Part shown: piece after piece, positions 21,069-32,600 of the stretch | Numbering within the stretch: position 1 is the first letter of the stretch | Layout: every line of letters starts with the position of its first letter | Source of the DNA: Ustilago trichophora | Taxonomy: Eukaryota > Basidiomycota > Ustilaginomycetes > Ustilaginales > Ustilaginaceae | Length of the DNA stretch: 64,000 bases | Direction of reading: 5' to 3' | Assembly (NCBI GenBank): GCA_900323505.1 | Contig: OOIN01000001.1 | Span: forward strand, 2,480,001 to 2,544,000 | Program-made: the position numbers and the translations under genes | The notes under the pieces: generated by a model | What the model saw: only the letters and a program-made list of their open reading frames with translations | What the model was told of the DNA's origin: nothing | The model's database searches: none

Positions 21069-21347
21069 ACATACACGCACCATCTTAATGTTATGATTTT
21101 TGAACTTGAACCTTTGCACATCTCAGCTCTGCGATGCAGAAGTTACATGCATGTGTGGATGGCGGTTGCGTTTGTACAACAAAAATGATAAACAAAAGTT
21201 GTACTTTAACGGCGAAAAAACAAACAAAGAAGAGAGCAATGAAGCAAAAAGAAAAAAAAGGGTGGGGAAAGAGGGGAAGAAAACAAGGGGTATAGAGCGC
21301 GGAAGAGAACCTGTCTGGACCGTGTTGGACGTGTTGCTACAGAGAGA

Positions 21348-21398
<51 letters not shown>

Positions 21399-21595
21399 GA
21401 ACAGAAAACATTGTTGAAAAGCTGAAAGAAAAGAGAAAGCAGAAGTGTTTGTGCGGTGCGGGGCATGCGTGATGGTATTGAGTTGGATCAATGGGGGTTG
21501 AGGCTGTTGGAGCCTTGCTCACGTGCCGCTTTATAGCACCGATGCGCTGCTGTATTTTGAGTGGTGTTACGTGAGTGCGTGCGAAGGGGGGAAGT
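21069..21595. other. Convergent intergenic region with GA microsatellite
   Basis: 3' ends of the coiled-coil gene (+) and the bZIP gene (-) face each other here. An uninterrupted GA repeat of about 23 units occupies 21352-21397. A-rich purine sequence precedes it. No gene is seen. Confidence 0.7.
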
Positions 21596-23545
21596 TTACT
21601 CCTCGCGATCGCGCTTCAGCTGTGCATTGGCACTACCGTTCTTAGAAGCAGCATTTTTAGCCTTTGGGTTGTCATCCGACGAGGCGGAAGTGCCGACACC
21701 ACGCGGATGAAGACCGCTCTGACGATCCGGCGTATCTCTGCTGAAATGCGAATCGCCATTGGGAGTGCCAATCGCGGGTGAAGCATGAGCGGTAGAAGGT
21801 CCGGAAGCGTGTGGAAGCTGATTGTTGCCGCCGCTGCCACTGGGTCCTCCAAGGTTGGAGAAAGGGTTAGGCACAGCGCTCTGATCCAGTCCGCCGGGCA
21901 TAGCTTGATCCGGTCGAACAGTGATCAGGCTCTTGAGCCAGCCGTTCTCGGTTCGAAGACGTGCATTCTCGGCTTCAAGATCGGCCAGACGCTGTTGGAG
22001 CTCCTTGGCAGCCTGTTCTAGCGCGGCTTCACGTTGCTTCTTCTTGATTCGGAATCGAGCCGACGCGGCCGTGTTTCGCCGACGCTTGTCTTCTTCGATG
22101 GCGAGTCGGTTGGCTTCCGCATCTGCTTCTGGGTTGCCAGTGTCGATGAGCTTGAGCGGTGGAATTTCGTATCGTCGCTCAATGTCCTCGAGCCTGCCCA
22201 GGATCTCGTCCGAATCATCAGGGTCGGCCTCGATTTGCGGCTTTTTACCCTCTGAAGTGCTGGTGCGCTTCTTCTTTGAGGCCGAGCCGGAGCCAGAACC
22301 TGAGGCGGACGCTTCTTCGGCTTGTCGATTCGCCGAAGCACTCGAGCTTGAGCCAGCAGAAGCGATGCCGTTGATACCAGCCAGGTTCGCGGCACCAGAC
22401 TGAGGTCCGGCGCCGTTAACGAGGCCATTCGCGCCAGTGGGAGCTGGCACAGTTGCAGGCGTGATTTGAGCCGACGAGGAAGCCGAAACGCCATTGGCGA
22501 GGTGGGGCCCCCAGTTGACATTCTGAGGCGAAGGCCCACTGATGCTGTTGCCACGAGAAGCAGCCAACGACTGGGCAGCAAGCCAGGGCGTGCCGTTAGC
22601 GCTGCCAGGGGCGCTGTTCTGATGGTGCTGAGCCTGCTGCGGCGTACCAGCGTGTTGAGCTGGAGGACTAAAGGCACCCAGACCAGCACCTCCGTTGACA
22701 ATGCCTGCAAGGTGAGATTGGAGCTGTGGGTTGGTAAGGCCGGCGAGTTGGCTCAAGCTAGCAAGTGCGAGTGGATTGCTGGCAAGGAGATGCTGCAGAG
22801 CGAGAGCCGAAGTCATGTCGAGCGAGCCGGAGGCACCAAAGCCAGGTTGTGAGGATGGCTGCTGTGGTCCGTGCAGCGGCAGGTTGGGGAAACCGTTGAA
22901 GAGTTGGAAAGGAGCGCCTACGCCGGGGCCAGAAGGGTTGGTTGCTGGCGATGGTCGGACTGCAGCATTGAAGTTGGGCGCGCCAGGGAAGAAGGACTGA
23001 TGCTGCTGTTGCTGCTGTTGCTGCTGTTGCTGCTGGGTGTGCTGGGATGCGTGAGACGAGGGCGTGTGCGGCTGAGATGTGGGAGGATACGGCTGAGCCG
23101 AACTGGAAGGGTTGGAGTCGATATCACGAGCCTTGCCGCGAAGTGCATGGCTGCCTCGAGAGCTTGCAGCGGCGTTTCTGGCGAGCCTTTCTCGCTCCTC
23201 TTCCTGGTTGCGACGATTCTCATCCTCGTGTCGACGGTTGTGTTCTGCCTCCTCCTTTTCCTTTTCTTCGTCGCCGAGCAATGCGTGACCGGTGGGACCA
23301 TCAAAGCTGAAATTGGCGTTGGTCCAGAGGGCTAATTGATCGGCAAAGTTGGGAGCCTGACCACCGATAGCATCGTTCTGGCCAGAGCCTGCCGCGACGT
23401 CGTCCGAGACGGCGAAAGCGTCCAAATTGGCGAGCATGCTGTCGGAGCGCGAGTTGTTGCCGCTGTCGTTTTGCGAGTCTGCGGTGGGAGATGTGAATTG
23501 GTTGAGTCCAAAAAGGAAGGAGTTTGGACTCTCCTCGAAGGGCAT
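21596..23545 (-). CDS. bZIP transcription factor, Cys-3/MetR/ATF4-like
   Basis: Nuclear DNA-binding regulator of 649 residues. The C-terminal third holds a basic region (RRRNTAASARFRIKKKQREA) followed directly by a leucine zipper (LEQAAKELQQRLADLEAENARL and on). The NTAASARFR core is typical of the Cys-3/Met28/ATF4-like group, whose fungal members control sulfur or amino-acid metabolism, so a role in sulfur assimilation is a reasonable but unproven guess. Upstream are a Gln-rich tract (coded at about 22999-23036), Gly/Ala/Asn-rich regions and a Ser/Lys stretch. The frame extends to 23674, but only from TTG; the first ATG is at 23545 (MPFEESPNSFLFG), chosen as start. No intron is required. Confidence 0.85.
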   Translation of the reverse strand: MPFEESPNSFLFGLNQFTSPTADSQNDSGNNSRSDSMLANLDAFAVSDDVAAGSGQNDAIGGQAPNFADQLALWTNANFSFDGPTGHALLGDEEKEKEEAEHNRRHEDENRRNQEEERERLARNAAASSRGSHALRGKARDIDSNPSSSAQPYPPTSQPHTPSSHASQHTQQQQQQQQQQQHQSFFPGAPNFNAAVRPSPATNPSGPGVGAPFQLFNGFPNLPLHGPQQPSSQPGFGASGSLDMTSALALQHLLASNPLALASLSQLAGLTNPQLQSHLAGIVNGGAGLGAFSPPAQHAGTPQQAQHHQNSAPGSANGTPWLAAQSLAASRGNSISGPSPQNVNWGPHLANGVSASSSAQITPATVPAPTGANGLVNGAGPQSGAANLAGINGIASAGSSSSASANRQAEEASASGSGSGSASKKKRTSTSEGKKPQIEADPDDSDEILGRLEDIERRYEIPPLKLIDTGNPEADAEANRLAIEEDKRRRNTAASARFRIKKKQREAALEQAAKELQQRLADLEAENARLRTENGWLKSLITVRPDQAMPGGLDQSAVPNPFSNLGGPSGSGGNNQLPHASGPSTAHASPAIGTPNGDSHFSRDTPDRQSGLHPRGVGTSASSDDNPKAKNAASKNGSANAQLKRDREE

Positions 23546-25584
23546 TGCTTCGACCGGAGGCTCGTTGGTAGATGCAAAGCTAAGGAAGGGAAGCCGAGTG
23601 TTGTGAAGAGAGTTGCCAAGGTTTGAATGCGGCGTTGTGAGGTGCTGATTGTCAGGACAACGCGTGGACGTCAATTCAAGACACTAGGGAACAAGGTTGA
23701 GCGGAAGAGATGATGGCGGAGAAGACGGTGTCGGACAAGTTGGGCAAAGTGGGTTGGGTGTCAGAAGACGGGGCCCGACGAAGTGAGAGAAGAATCGACG
23801 ATAGCCGGGCCGATGTGGTGTTGGAGATGCAGCGAGCGATAAGGTTGCGGCGGGAAGAGTCGAGTCGTGTGTGCTGGTTGCAAAGGTTTGGAAAAAGGGC
23901 TCAGAGACGGACGAGATGACGAATAGAATGGCAGAAGAAGCGAGCTTGGTGGATGTGTGAGTCGAGGATGGCTAGAGCGACTTTGGGAGGAAAGGTGTAC
24001 AGTAAGGAGGCCGATGTAGCATATCCACTTCCAAAAATGCGCTTTCACTCTTTTGAGAGCACACAGCAGCCAGCGCTAAGCGCGGATTTTAGCACACAGA
24101 ATGGAAGAGCCGATTTTGTGGAAAAGGAAATGATTAAATTTGGACCGAAATCGGTAACCACAACAGTAACAAGTGAGAGAGTGCAGCCAAATATGGATGG
24201 CACTTTGACAGAGACACAAAAGGATGATTCAACTTGCACTGTCTCGAGCAAAGGGTTCGGAAGCCGCCAATATTTTAGCACGTTTTTCTTCCAGACACTG
24301 CGATGCTGCTGCATATCTTATGGCAATGATCCTCTGATTGGTCTCTCGACATCCCCCACACGACTAACTCTCACTGCAGCGACACACACACGTAGCAGTC
24401 GATGAGCCTTGCAATCGTGTCAAGTTCATCAACGGATGTTGTACACGATAAGACCTAGCGGTGGGACCACAACAGCTTTTCAACCCGACGGCTATCACGG
24501 TTCTCGGAGGGTGGGAGTGAGTTCAAGGTGCATCTTAAAAGCCGGAGCAGATCCGTGGAGCTTGGATCCTGCATTCGAATGTGCAAGCCGTTTTTGTCGA
24601 GGTTTCCACCAAACTTGAGAAAAGTTAACAGCGGTTGAATGGTCACCATCAGGCGAGGTGTTGCTTGCATGCATGCATAGTGCAATCAGGTATCAATCTC
24701 CCACCGGATGGTCACAGTGCACTGTAGCAAGCAAAGAGGAGGAGTAAGAAGGCATCTTTTGGTGGGTGAGGTCAACGGAAGGGCTGCTCACGCAACGAGT
24801 GGACGATTGCCTCTTTTTGCCTAGATCTGACGTGATTTGCAGGACATTTTGACCGTTGTGCTGTTCTGCTGCCTCGACTTTCGCCCACCATCCTTTGCTC
24901 GACTTATGAGGCACTCTCGTCGTCATATCCACCTGCCATCGCAGCATCGCAAGGGCATCAGATCCATCGTTGATACCTCATTGGGGCAGCATCGGGCCAA
25001 GAAGATCTTGATGGGCGATTGTTCTTTTTTTCAAAACATGTTAGGCCTGTAAAACTACTTTTGAAGGGGAATTACGTACACCTTTGTCATTCAGATTTTG
25101 CGGACCCGATCACAATGCATCAGGACCAAAGAGGCCAGCGCACCGACCAACGACGGAGACGATCCCGCGACGCTTGGAAATTCCAACACGTACAGACACA
25201 CACACACACACACATACACTCACACAATACAGCAGGGCGGGAGCGCCAGAAAGGGTGTTGAGCTGGAAGGTCTTGAATTTAGCACCTCAGGCACAGTGAA
25301 CTGACACACACACACGCACATACAGAGCCAACACTAGATAGAGTACGAGCACAGGCACTCAACTCAACTCAACTACACGCGATGCTCATTCCACACTCCA
25401 ACACATCGAGCTGACTTCTTCCCTCTCTAATTCATCACTTCACCTTCATCCTCTCCGACCATCGCATCTCCGTCTCTTTCTCTCCAACGACATCGTGCAC
25501 CACGGGCAGCTGTAGTCTCCGTCGCCATTCCAACACGGAGCTAGGTCTACTTACGACATCCGCCTGCCTGGCTGCATCTCCACC
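23546..25584. promoter_or_regulatory. 2-kb divergent intergenic region, bZIP / SEC21
   Basis: Contains both promoters. CA repeats occur at about 25196-25216, with shorter CACACA runs near 25301-25320. Short frames such as 23953-24405 (+) show no recognisable protein. Nothing resembling an RNA gene was found. The length is large for this gene-dense window. Confidence 0.5.
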
Positions 25585-28416
25585 ATGTCGTTCAAAAAGG
25601 ATGAAGAGGTCGGCTCCACCGGCTTCTACCAGGACAAGACCTCGGTCATCCAGGAAGCTCGTGTGTTCAACGAGACTCCCATCAGCCCTCGCAAATGTCG
25701 TATCCTCCTCACAAAGGTCATCTACCTCCTCTACATGGGTGAGACTTTTAGCCGACAGGAGGCCACTACCCTCTTCTTTGGCGCCACCAAGCTCTTCCAG
25801 CACAAGGACCCAGCACTTCGACAGATGGTCTACCTTGCCATCAAGGAGCTCTGCCCCTTCTCCGACGATGTCATCATGGTCACCGCCTCCATCATGAAGG
25901 ACATGCAGCCCAATGTCGAGGTCATCTATCGTCCCAACGCTATCCGTGGTCTCAGCCGTGTCGTTGACCCTTCCATGGTCCAGGGTCTCGAGCGATTCTT
26001 CAAATCCGCCATTGTCGACAAGAACACCTCTATCAGCTCCGCCGCCCTCGTATCCGCCTACCAGCTTCAGATCGCCGCCCGAGATGTCGTCCGCAGGTGG
26101 GGCAACGAAGCACAGGAGGCCATCAACTCCAAGAGCTCCACTGGCGCCAGCTTCTCCAGCGGCTTTGCCGGTGCTGGCAGCTACCTTGGCTTTGGCTCGT
26201 CCCAATCGCAAGCTCAGAGTGCCTACCAGGCCGTCGCCAGCAGCAGCTACATCACCCAGTACCACGCCCTTGGTCTGCTCTACCTCATCCGACAAGGCGA
26301 CCGCATGGCCATTACCAAGCTCGTTCAGCAGCTCGGCGGTGGTCGGGGCGGTGCTTCCAGCGGTCAGGGCAGCGTGCTTCGAAGCCCTTACGCCATCTGC
26401 ATGCTCGTCCGATACGCTGCCAAGGTCGCCGAGGAGGATCCCAACCTTCGTGCCCCCATGATGGAGCTTCTCGAAGGCTGGCTCCGTCACAAGAGCGACA
26501 TGGTCAACTATGAAGCTGCCCGTGTCATCTGTGAGATGAGAAACGTCTCGACCCAGGACCTCTACCGACCCATCGCTGTCCTTCAGCTCTTCCTCTCCTC
26601 GCCCAAGTCGACACTCAAGTTCGCCGCCATTCGAACCCTCGCCAAGCTCGCTCAGACCCAGCCCGCTGCCGTTCAGACTTGCAACGTCGACATGGAGAAC
26701 CTCATCACCGACACCAACAGGAGCATTGCCACCTACGCCATCACCACTTTGCTCAAGACCGGTAACGAAGCTTCCGTCGACCGTCTCATGAAGCAGATCA
26801 GCGGCTTCATGTCCGAGATCAGCGACGAGTTCAAGGTCATTGTTGTCGACGCTATCCGCAGTCTCTGCCTCAAGTTCCCTTCCAAGCAGACCGTCATGCT
26901 CAGCTTCCTCGCTGGTGTTCTTCGCGACGAGGGTGGATTCGAGTACAAGCGTGCCGTTGTCGAGGCCATCTTTGACATGATCAAGTTCATCGGCGAGTGC
27001 AAGGAGACCGCCCTCGCCCACCTCTGCGAGTTTATCGAGGACTGCGAGTTCACCAAGCTCAGCGTGCGCATTCTTCACCTCCTCGGTGTCGAAGGTCCCA
27101 AGATGCCCCAACCCCACAAGTACATTCGATACATTTACAACCGCGTCATTCTCGAGAACGCCATCGTCCGAGCCGCCGCCGTCAGCTCGCTCGCCAAATT
27201 CGGTATCGCCGACAAGTCGCTCAACAGCCGCATCAAGGTGTTGCTCGAGCGATGCTTGGACGATGTCGACGACGAGGTGCGCGACCGTGCCGCCATGTAT
27301 CTGCGTGTGTTGCGCGAGTCGAGACTGGCTGCCAAGGTCGTCAATGACGAGTCGAGCTACAAGCTTACTGCCCTTGAATCGGCCTTGCAGTCGTATGTTT
27401 CGGATCCTTCTTCGTCCACCAGTGGCTTCGATATTACAAAGATTCCACGTGTCACTCGCGAAGAGGCACGACAGGAAGCCCTTCGAGCCAAGAGCGAGGC
27501 CACCGCCAGCGTCGCCATGGCCGCCGACAGCTCGCAGAGTGTCCACGCTTCCTCGAACAACGGTGCTTCCACTTCCAAGGCTGCCACCTCGGGCGATTCG
27601 GAAGCGTTGTACGCCAAGCAGCTCGCCGAGGTTCCACAGTTTGCCGACTACGGACCGGTGCTCAAGAGCTCTCAGAAGCCTGTGGAGCTTACCGAGTCCG
27701 AGACCGAGTATGTGGTCAGTGCGGTCAAGCACGTCTTTGCCGAGCACGTTGTGATCCAGTACAACGTCACCAACACGTTGCCAGATACTGTGCTGGAGAA
27801 TGTTGCCGTGGTGGTGGGAGGTGCAGCCGAGGCAGGGTTGCGCGAAGACTTTATTGTCACAGTCCCCGCTCTGTCGGCGCAAAATCCGACGGGAGTGGTC
27901 TACGTCTCGTTTACACGCGAAGGCGGTGCTACCGATTTCGCGCAAGGTACACTCTCCAACACGCTCCGATTCGTATCGAAAGAAGTCGATCCTGCATCTG
28001 GCGAACCCGAAGAGGAAGGGTACGACGACGAGTATCAGACCGAGGAGTTGGAACTGGGTGTGGCCGACTACATCAAGCCCGTATATGCCAACTTTGGCGA
28101 GGAGTGGGATAAGCTTTCTTCGGCACCTACCGCCACAGAGACGTTTGCACTTACAGCGCTCGACGGTCTCAAAACGGCGTGCGATACGTTGATCGAGTTG
28201 CTGGGAATGATGCCGCTGGGTGGAACAGAGAGTCCTTCATCGACGTCGGTGCATACGCTCAATTTGTCGGGTGCCGTTGCTAATCCGGGTAAGCCGGTTA
28301 AGGCGTTGACCAGATGCAGAATGACATTCGCCGCGGGTCAGGGTGTTACAATGGAGCTCTCGGTCAGGGCCGATTCGGAAGAAGCTTGTCAGCTGGTTAT
28401 GAGCGCTATTGCATAG
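25585..28416 (+). CDS. SEC21: Coatomer gamma subunit (gamma-COP)
   Basis: Subunit of the COPI coat that forms Golgi-to-ER and intra-Golgi vesicles; it binds Arf1 and cargo tails. The 943-residue length fits the family. The N-terminus (FYQDKTSVIQEARVFNETPISPRKCR) is diagnostic, followed by the adaptin-type alpha-solenoid to about residue 600, a low-complexity hinge (SSQSVHASSNNGASTSKAATSG), and the C-terminal appendage with platform sequence from about 660 onward. Two Gly/Ser-rich loops (near residues 188-220 and 250-265) look longer than usual. The ATG at 25585 sits in a good context (CACCATGTCG). The gene ends about 210 bp from the convergent NSE2 gene. A long open frame on the opposite strand is a composition artefact. 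Confidence 0.96.
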   Translation: MSFKKDEEVGSTGFYQDKTSVIQEARVFNETPISPRKCRILLTKVIYLLYMGETFSRQEATTLFFGATKLFQHKDPALRQMVYLAIKELCPFSDDVIMVTASIMKDMQPNVEVIYRPNAIRGLSRVVDPSMVQGLERFFKSAIVDKNTSISSAALVSAYQLQIAARDVVRRWGNEAQEAINSKSSTGASFSSGFAGAGSYLGFGSSQSQAQSAYQAVASSSYITQYHALGLLYLIRQGDRMAITKLVQQLGGGRGGASSGQGSVLRSPYAICMLVRYAAKVAEEDPNLRAPMMELLEGWLRHKSDMVNYEAARVICEMRNVSTQDLYRPIAVLQLFLSSPKSTLKFAAIRTLAKLAQTQPAAVQTCNVDMENLITDTNRSIATYAITTLLKTGNEASVDRLMKQISGFMSEISDEFKVIVVDAIRSLCLKFPSKQTVMLSFLAGVLRDEGGFEYKRAVVEAIFDMIKFIGECKETALAHLCEFIEDCEFTKLSVRILHLLGVEGPKMPQPHKYIRYIYNRVILENAIVRAAAVSSLAKFGIADKSLNSRIKVLLERCLDDVDDEVRDRAAMYLRVLRESRLAAKVVNDESSYKLTALESALQSYVSDPSSSTSGFDITKIPRVTREEARQEALRAKSEATASVAMAADSSQSVHASSNNGASTSKAATSGDSEALYAKQLAEVPQFADYGPVLKSSQKPVELTESETEYVVSAVKHVFAEHVVIQYNVTNTLPDTVLENVAVVVGGAAEAGLREDFIVTVPALSAQNPTGVVYVSFTREGGATDFAQGTLSNTLRFVSKEVDPASGEPEEEGYDDEYQTEELELGVADYIKPVYANFGEEWDKLSSAPTATETFALTALDGLKTACDTLIELLGMMPLGGTESPSSTSVHTLNLSGAVANPGKPVKALTRCRMTFAAGQGVTMELSVRADSEEACQLVMSAIA

Positions 28417-28624
28417 AGTCATTGTTAGCCACTTTTTTCTATCTTTGTCTGTATCCTTTCCCTCTTCTGTTTCCCCCTCGCCACAATTCCCCCTTTTGCA
28501 CATTCTCACATTTCGAGTTGTCAATCGCAACCCCTATCTCCCGTTTCTTACCAAATTCAAACATGTGTGCATTTGTGTTGTCTGTGATGAAGCCTTCATC
28601 CTGGATTGCGCATGACAAAACAGA

Positions 28625-29800
28625 TCAGTACAGAACAGTCGAAGTCTGTCTTCGAGCAATGAGTCTCTCTTCCTCTCTCCTCTTGAACGCTGCCACTTTT
28701 TTGGTGAGTGCAGGATCCTGTTTGAGGCTTCGCTGGCTGACTGGGGCTTGACAGCCTGAGGCTGGGCAGCGGTTGTTACCCGCCGCCACGTAGGATTGAA
28801 TCGCACTACGGCTGTAGGAGTGTGGGCAGTTGGTACTGCATCGCATCGAAACAAAAATTTCGCACAAGAATAGGAGTTCCGAGTCAGTATCAGCTTGAGC
28901 AAATCTCACAGGTGCGAGGTCGCGTGCGGATGAGGAGGACGTACTTTGTGATAGGATCCTCGAGAATGTTGGTTGTAAGTGGACAGCGAAAGTTTTGCGT
29001 TGCTCCACCCATCTGCAATTCGTCGTCCGAGTCATCTTCATCGCCATCTTCGGCAGGGATGAGATCTCGAACGGGTGGCATGGCTCCGTCTTGTTTTGCC
29101 ACCCAGAGGGTGTTTTTAAAGTTGTGGAAATCGGGGTTCTTGGCGTATTTTTTACGAGAAGTTTGTTTGTTGTAGGCGTCCATGTTGGTCTGGACGTCTT
29201 GTTTGTAGCGTCCTGCTGGATCGTCCTATTGTGTGTCGAACCGAGATCAAAGAAGACATCGCGAGGGAAGTGTTAGGAGTGAGAGGGATTGAGAGTGAAG
29301 AAGGATTAGGAGGTTGAGAGTTGGGAAGATGTACGTACCAACTGCACCCCGGTATGCAGGTCCTGCGCAATCTCTTCAAGAATCTTCCTCCGCACCGCCT
29401 TTTCCGCTTGCGCATCGATCAGCTCCCGCAGATCCAGCTCTGCCTGATCGAGCTCCGGACAGTCATCCTGCAATCGAAACGCCTCAGCCACCTGCTCCGC
29501 TGTCTCGTTGAGCAGCTCGATACATTTGAGAAGACTTGCATCTTGTGTTTTGAGATCGGCCATCAATCCCCTCAGATTCGGCACTTGCTCTCGACTCAAC
29601 GGCTGCGGTCGAAGCTCTGCGGCGAGGTCGATCTCGTTCGATGATCCGTTTGTTAATGCAGTGTTGCGCGAACGACTGGGGCCGGCGGAGGATGTGATTT
29701 CGTTGGATCGCTGCGATCGCCTTTGTGAGGGTGGAGCGACGACATGGTCTCCGTCCTCGTCGCTGTCTGCTACGCGGTTGCGTCTTGATGCGCTTGGCAT
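28625..29800 (-). CDS. NSE2: SUMO E3 ligase of the SMC5/6 complex (NSE2/MMS21), three exons
   Basis: SP-RING SUMO ligase that acts with SMC5/6 in DNA repair in the nucleus. Exons read on the minus strand: 29800-29339, 29225-28945 and 28835-28625, giving 317 residues. Intron 1 (29338-29226) has donor GTACGT and acceptor TAG. Intron 2 (28944-28836) has donor GTACGT and acceptor CAG. Phases agree (0 and 2). The first exon gives a helical region that would bind SMC5. The SP-RING is assembled only after splicing: FRCPLTTNILEDPIT in exon 2 joins NCPHSYSRSAIQSY and RCPASGCQ in exon 3, supplying the Cys-x-His and two further zinc cysteines of the family. The exact splice sites are my inference from consensus and reading frame. 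Confidence 0.88.
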
Positions 29801-30539
29801 GATAAGTGTAAGTGTGGTTGGAATATGGTGAAGAGCCGAGATGGAAAAAGGACCGAAAACGTGGATGGTGTGTCGATTGCTGTGAGGAAGGGTTGGAGTC
29901 CAACACTCAGACTCGCATGCTCAGCGTGGCTGCAGCGAATTGAGCTCCACTTTCGAGCCCAAAAGGGTCGACTGACTTTCAAGGGTCTTCTGTGCCCTTT
30001 GACACTGACCGCTTCGTTCGGCCAACTCAGCCTTGTTCTCGCGACGCGTTGAGTGCACCCGAGATTCTTCGCAAAGATGTAACAACTTTACAGATTGCTA
30101 AGGCACTTGAGCAGCCTCGAAAATTTGAGTCAAAAACCCAAACAAAAAAAATCAAAAAAATCAAAAAAAAGTGAATGCGGCTGCTAAGAAAAAATTTCCA
30201 ACGCGAATCTGTGCACAGAGCTCGTCACCAAAATGTCGAGACAGTCCAAAAGGCTTCGTCCAACATACTGAGAACATAGAATCGTCGACTCGATCAAGAA
30301 CTTCTTGCTCTCCTGCTACCTCCTACCTTATCCGAACCTCCTGTAGCTTCTTCATCTCTGGGTGCCGTCATCTTACCACACTTTCGCCAAATCTCATCGA
30401 CAACGGTAGCATCACAGCTCAACGCTAAAAGACACTGCGATTCGAGGTCGTCGCAGGTTCACTTGGCAGCATCGAACGAGTTGAGGCAAAACTTCCATTC
30501 TTCTTCATTTCAAAACCAAAACCAAAAAGCAACGGAAAC
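29801..30539. promoter_or_regulatory. Divergent intergenic region, NSE2 / CTP synthase
   Basis: Both promoters lie in this 739-bp gap. An A-rich stretch with repeated CAAAAAAA occurs at 30137-30172. No gene or RNA is seen. Confidence 0.5.
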
Positions 30540-32600
30540 ATGAAGTACATCGTGGTCAGCGGAGGTGTCATCTCCGGTATCGGTAAGGGTGTTATCGCCT
30601 CTTCCACCGGTCTCTTGCTCAAGACCCTCGGTCTTCGTGTTACCGCCATCAAGGTCGACCCTTACATGAACATTGATGCCGGTACCATGTCCCCCACCGA
30701 GCACGGTGAGGTCTACGTTCTCGACGATGGAGGAGAGGCCGATCTCGACCTTGGAAACTACGAGCGATACCTTGACGTCACCCTCAGCCGCGACAACAAC
30801 ATCACCACCGGCAAGATCTACCGCGAGGTCATCGAGAAGGAGCGCAAGGGAGACTACCTCGGCAAGACCGTCCAGATCGTTCCCCACCTCACCAACGCCA
30901 TTCAGGATTGGATCGAGCGTGTCGCTCAGCGCCCTGTCGATGGCAGCGGCGAGTCTCCCGAAGTTTGCATCATCGAGCTCGGCGGTACCGTCGGTGACAT
31001 CGAGTCGGCTCCCTTCGTCGAGGCCATGCGTCAGTTCCAGTTCCGCGTTGGTCACGACAACTTTGCCCTCATCCACGTCAGTCTCGTTCCCCTCATTGGC
31101 GGTGAGCAAAAGACCAAGCCTACTCAGGCTGCCATCCGTGACCTCCGTGGTCTTGGTCTCGTCCCCGACATGATCGCCGCCCGCTGCCCCGTTCCCCTCG
31201 AGCCTGCTGTCATCAGCAAGCTCTCCATGTTCTGCCACGTCGCACCCGAGCAGGTCATGGCCGTCCACGACGTTTCCTCCACCTACCACGTCCCATTGCT
31301 CCTCGAGGAGCAGGGCATGGTCCGCTTCTTCCAAAAACGTCTTGGCCTCAACGTCAGTGGAAGCATTCCACGACCCATGATGGAGCAGGGCCGAGAGCTC
31401 CGAACCCGCTGGCGCGACCTCACCGTCGGTCACGACCGCATGATCGACCGCGTCGAGATCGTCTTGATTGGCAAGTACACCTCGTTGCACGACTCGTACA
31501 TGTCGGTCGTCAAGTCGCTCGAGCACGCCGCTCTCCGATGCCACCGCAAGCTCGAGCTCAAGTGGGTCGAGTCGAGCGACCTTGAACCCGCCGCCGAGAG
31601 CGAGAACCCCGTCAAGTACCACCAGGCTTGGCAGGCGCTTTGCTCGGCCAAGGGTATCCTAGTACCCGGTGGATTTGGTACCCGAGGTACCGAGGGTATG
31701 ATCAGCGCTGCACGATGGGCGCGAGAGAAGAAGATCCCTTACCTTGGTATCTGCCTTGGTTTCCAGATTGCCGTCATCGAGTACGTCCGCAACGTGCTTG
31801 GCATCGAGACTGCCGGCTCGGCTGAGCTCGACGCCAACTGCAAGGACCCCGTCATCATCTACATGCCCGAGATCAGCAAGACCCACCTCGGTGGTACCAT
31901 GCGACTCGGCTTGCGACCTTCCATCTTCCAAAAAGGTACCGAGGAGTGGAGCAAGATTCGTCAGCTCTACGGTGGTCAGCCCGTCGTTTGGGAGCGTCAC
32001 CGTCACCGATACGAAGTCAACCCCGAATACGTTGAGCGCATCGAGAGCGCCGCTGCCAACCCCTCGGCGAAAGCGACACCGCAGAAAGTGCCTAGCAACA
32101 TCCCCGCCGTCTCGCCACCTCTTTCGTTCACCTCGCCACGTCTCGGTTCGAGCTCCACGTTTGAGGAGGCCTTCAACGGCATCGACGAGCTCAAGTTTGT
32201 CGGCAGGGACGAGAAGGGCGAGCGTATGCAGATTGCCGAGTTGCGCCACCACCCTTACTTTGTGGGTATGCAGGCGCACCCCGAGTTCTGCTCGCGACCT
32301 CTCAACCCTTCGCCTCCCTTCCTTGGCTTCATCGCCGCCTCGGCCGGATTGCTGGACGAGCAGCTCGCCATGCAGAAGAACTACGTCCCACCTCACCCCA
32401 AGAGCCACATGATCTCCGAATCCGAGATGGTCAAGCGCAGGGAAGCAGGCGAGACCGACGACAAGCCCGCCACGACTCCTCCCGGTGCTGCTACCCCCAC
32501 TCGCAGCCTGAGCCTCAACAAGGGTCCCAAGCCTGATCTCGCCGTCGCAGCTCGCATTGCTGCTGCTGAGAAGGCGAACGGATCCGCTGCTGAGGCTTAA
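30540..32600 (+). CDS. URA7: CTP synthase
   Basis: Cytosolic enzyme that makes CTP from UTP with ATP and glutamine, the last step of pyrimidine nucleotide synthesis. The synthetase domain starts at residue 1 ([18 protein letters not shown], nucleotide-binding loop) and includes [21 protein letters not shown]. The glutaminase domain has the nucleophile Cys405 in GICLGFQ and the His-Glu pair in AHPEF. At 686 residues it is about 100 longer than yeast CTP synthases. The extra length is a ~45-residue Pro/Ser/Ala-rich insert after [14 protein letters not shown] and a low-complexity tail. The insert keeps frame and lacks good splice borders, so it looks coding. The start ATG at 30540 matches the family's N-terminus. 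I use the yeast symbol for the family; URA8 is the yeast paralogue. Confidence 0.96.
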   Translation: MKYIVVSGGVISGIGKGVIASSTGLLLKTLGLRVTAIKVDPYMNIDAGTMSPTEHGEVYVLDDGGEADLDLGNYERYLDVTLSRDNNITTGKIYREVIEKERKGDYLGKTVQIVPHLTNAIQDWIERVAQRPVDGSGESPEVCIIELGGTVGDIESAPFVEAMRQFQFRVGHDNFALIHVSLVPLIGGEQKTKPTQAAIRDLRGLGLVPDMIAARCPVPLEPAVISKLSMFCHVAPEQVMAVHDVSSTYHVPLLLEEQGMVRFFQKRLGLNVSGSIPRPMMEQGRELRTRWRDLTVGHDRMIDRVEIVLIGKYTSLHDSYMSVVKSLEHAALRCHRKLELKWVESSDLEPAAESENPVKYHQAWQALCSAKGILVPGGFGTRGTEGMISAARWAREKKIPYLGICLGFQIAVIEYVRNVLGIETAGSAELDANCKDPVIIYMPEISKTHLGGTMRLGLRPSIFQKGTEEWSKIRQLYGGQPVVWERHRHRYEVNPEYVERIESAAANPSAKATPQKVPSNIPAVSPPLSFTSPRLGSSSTFEEAFNGIDELKFVGRDEKGERMQIAELRHHPYFVGMQAHPEFCSRPLNPSPPFLGFIAASAGLLDEQLAMQKNYVPPHPKSHMISESEMVKRREAGETDDKPATTPPGAATPTRSLSLNKGPKPDLAVAARIAAAEKANGSAAEA

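Noticed and set aside
25435..27945. 836-codon open frame on the minus strand opposite SEC21
   Set aside because: It mirrors a highly biased coding strand and its translation resembles no protein; SEC21 on the plus strand is unambiguous.
30510..31622. 370-codon minus-strand frame opposite CTP synthase
   Set aside because: Antisense of a strongly biased gene; no domain and an Asp/Leu/Val-rich composition typical of such shadows.
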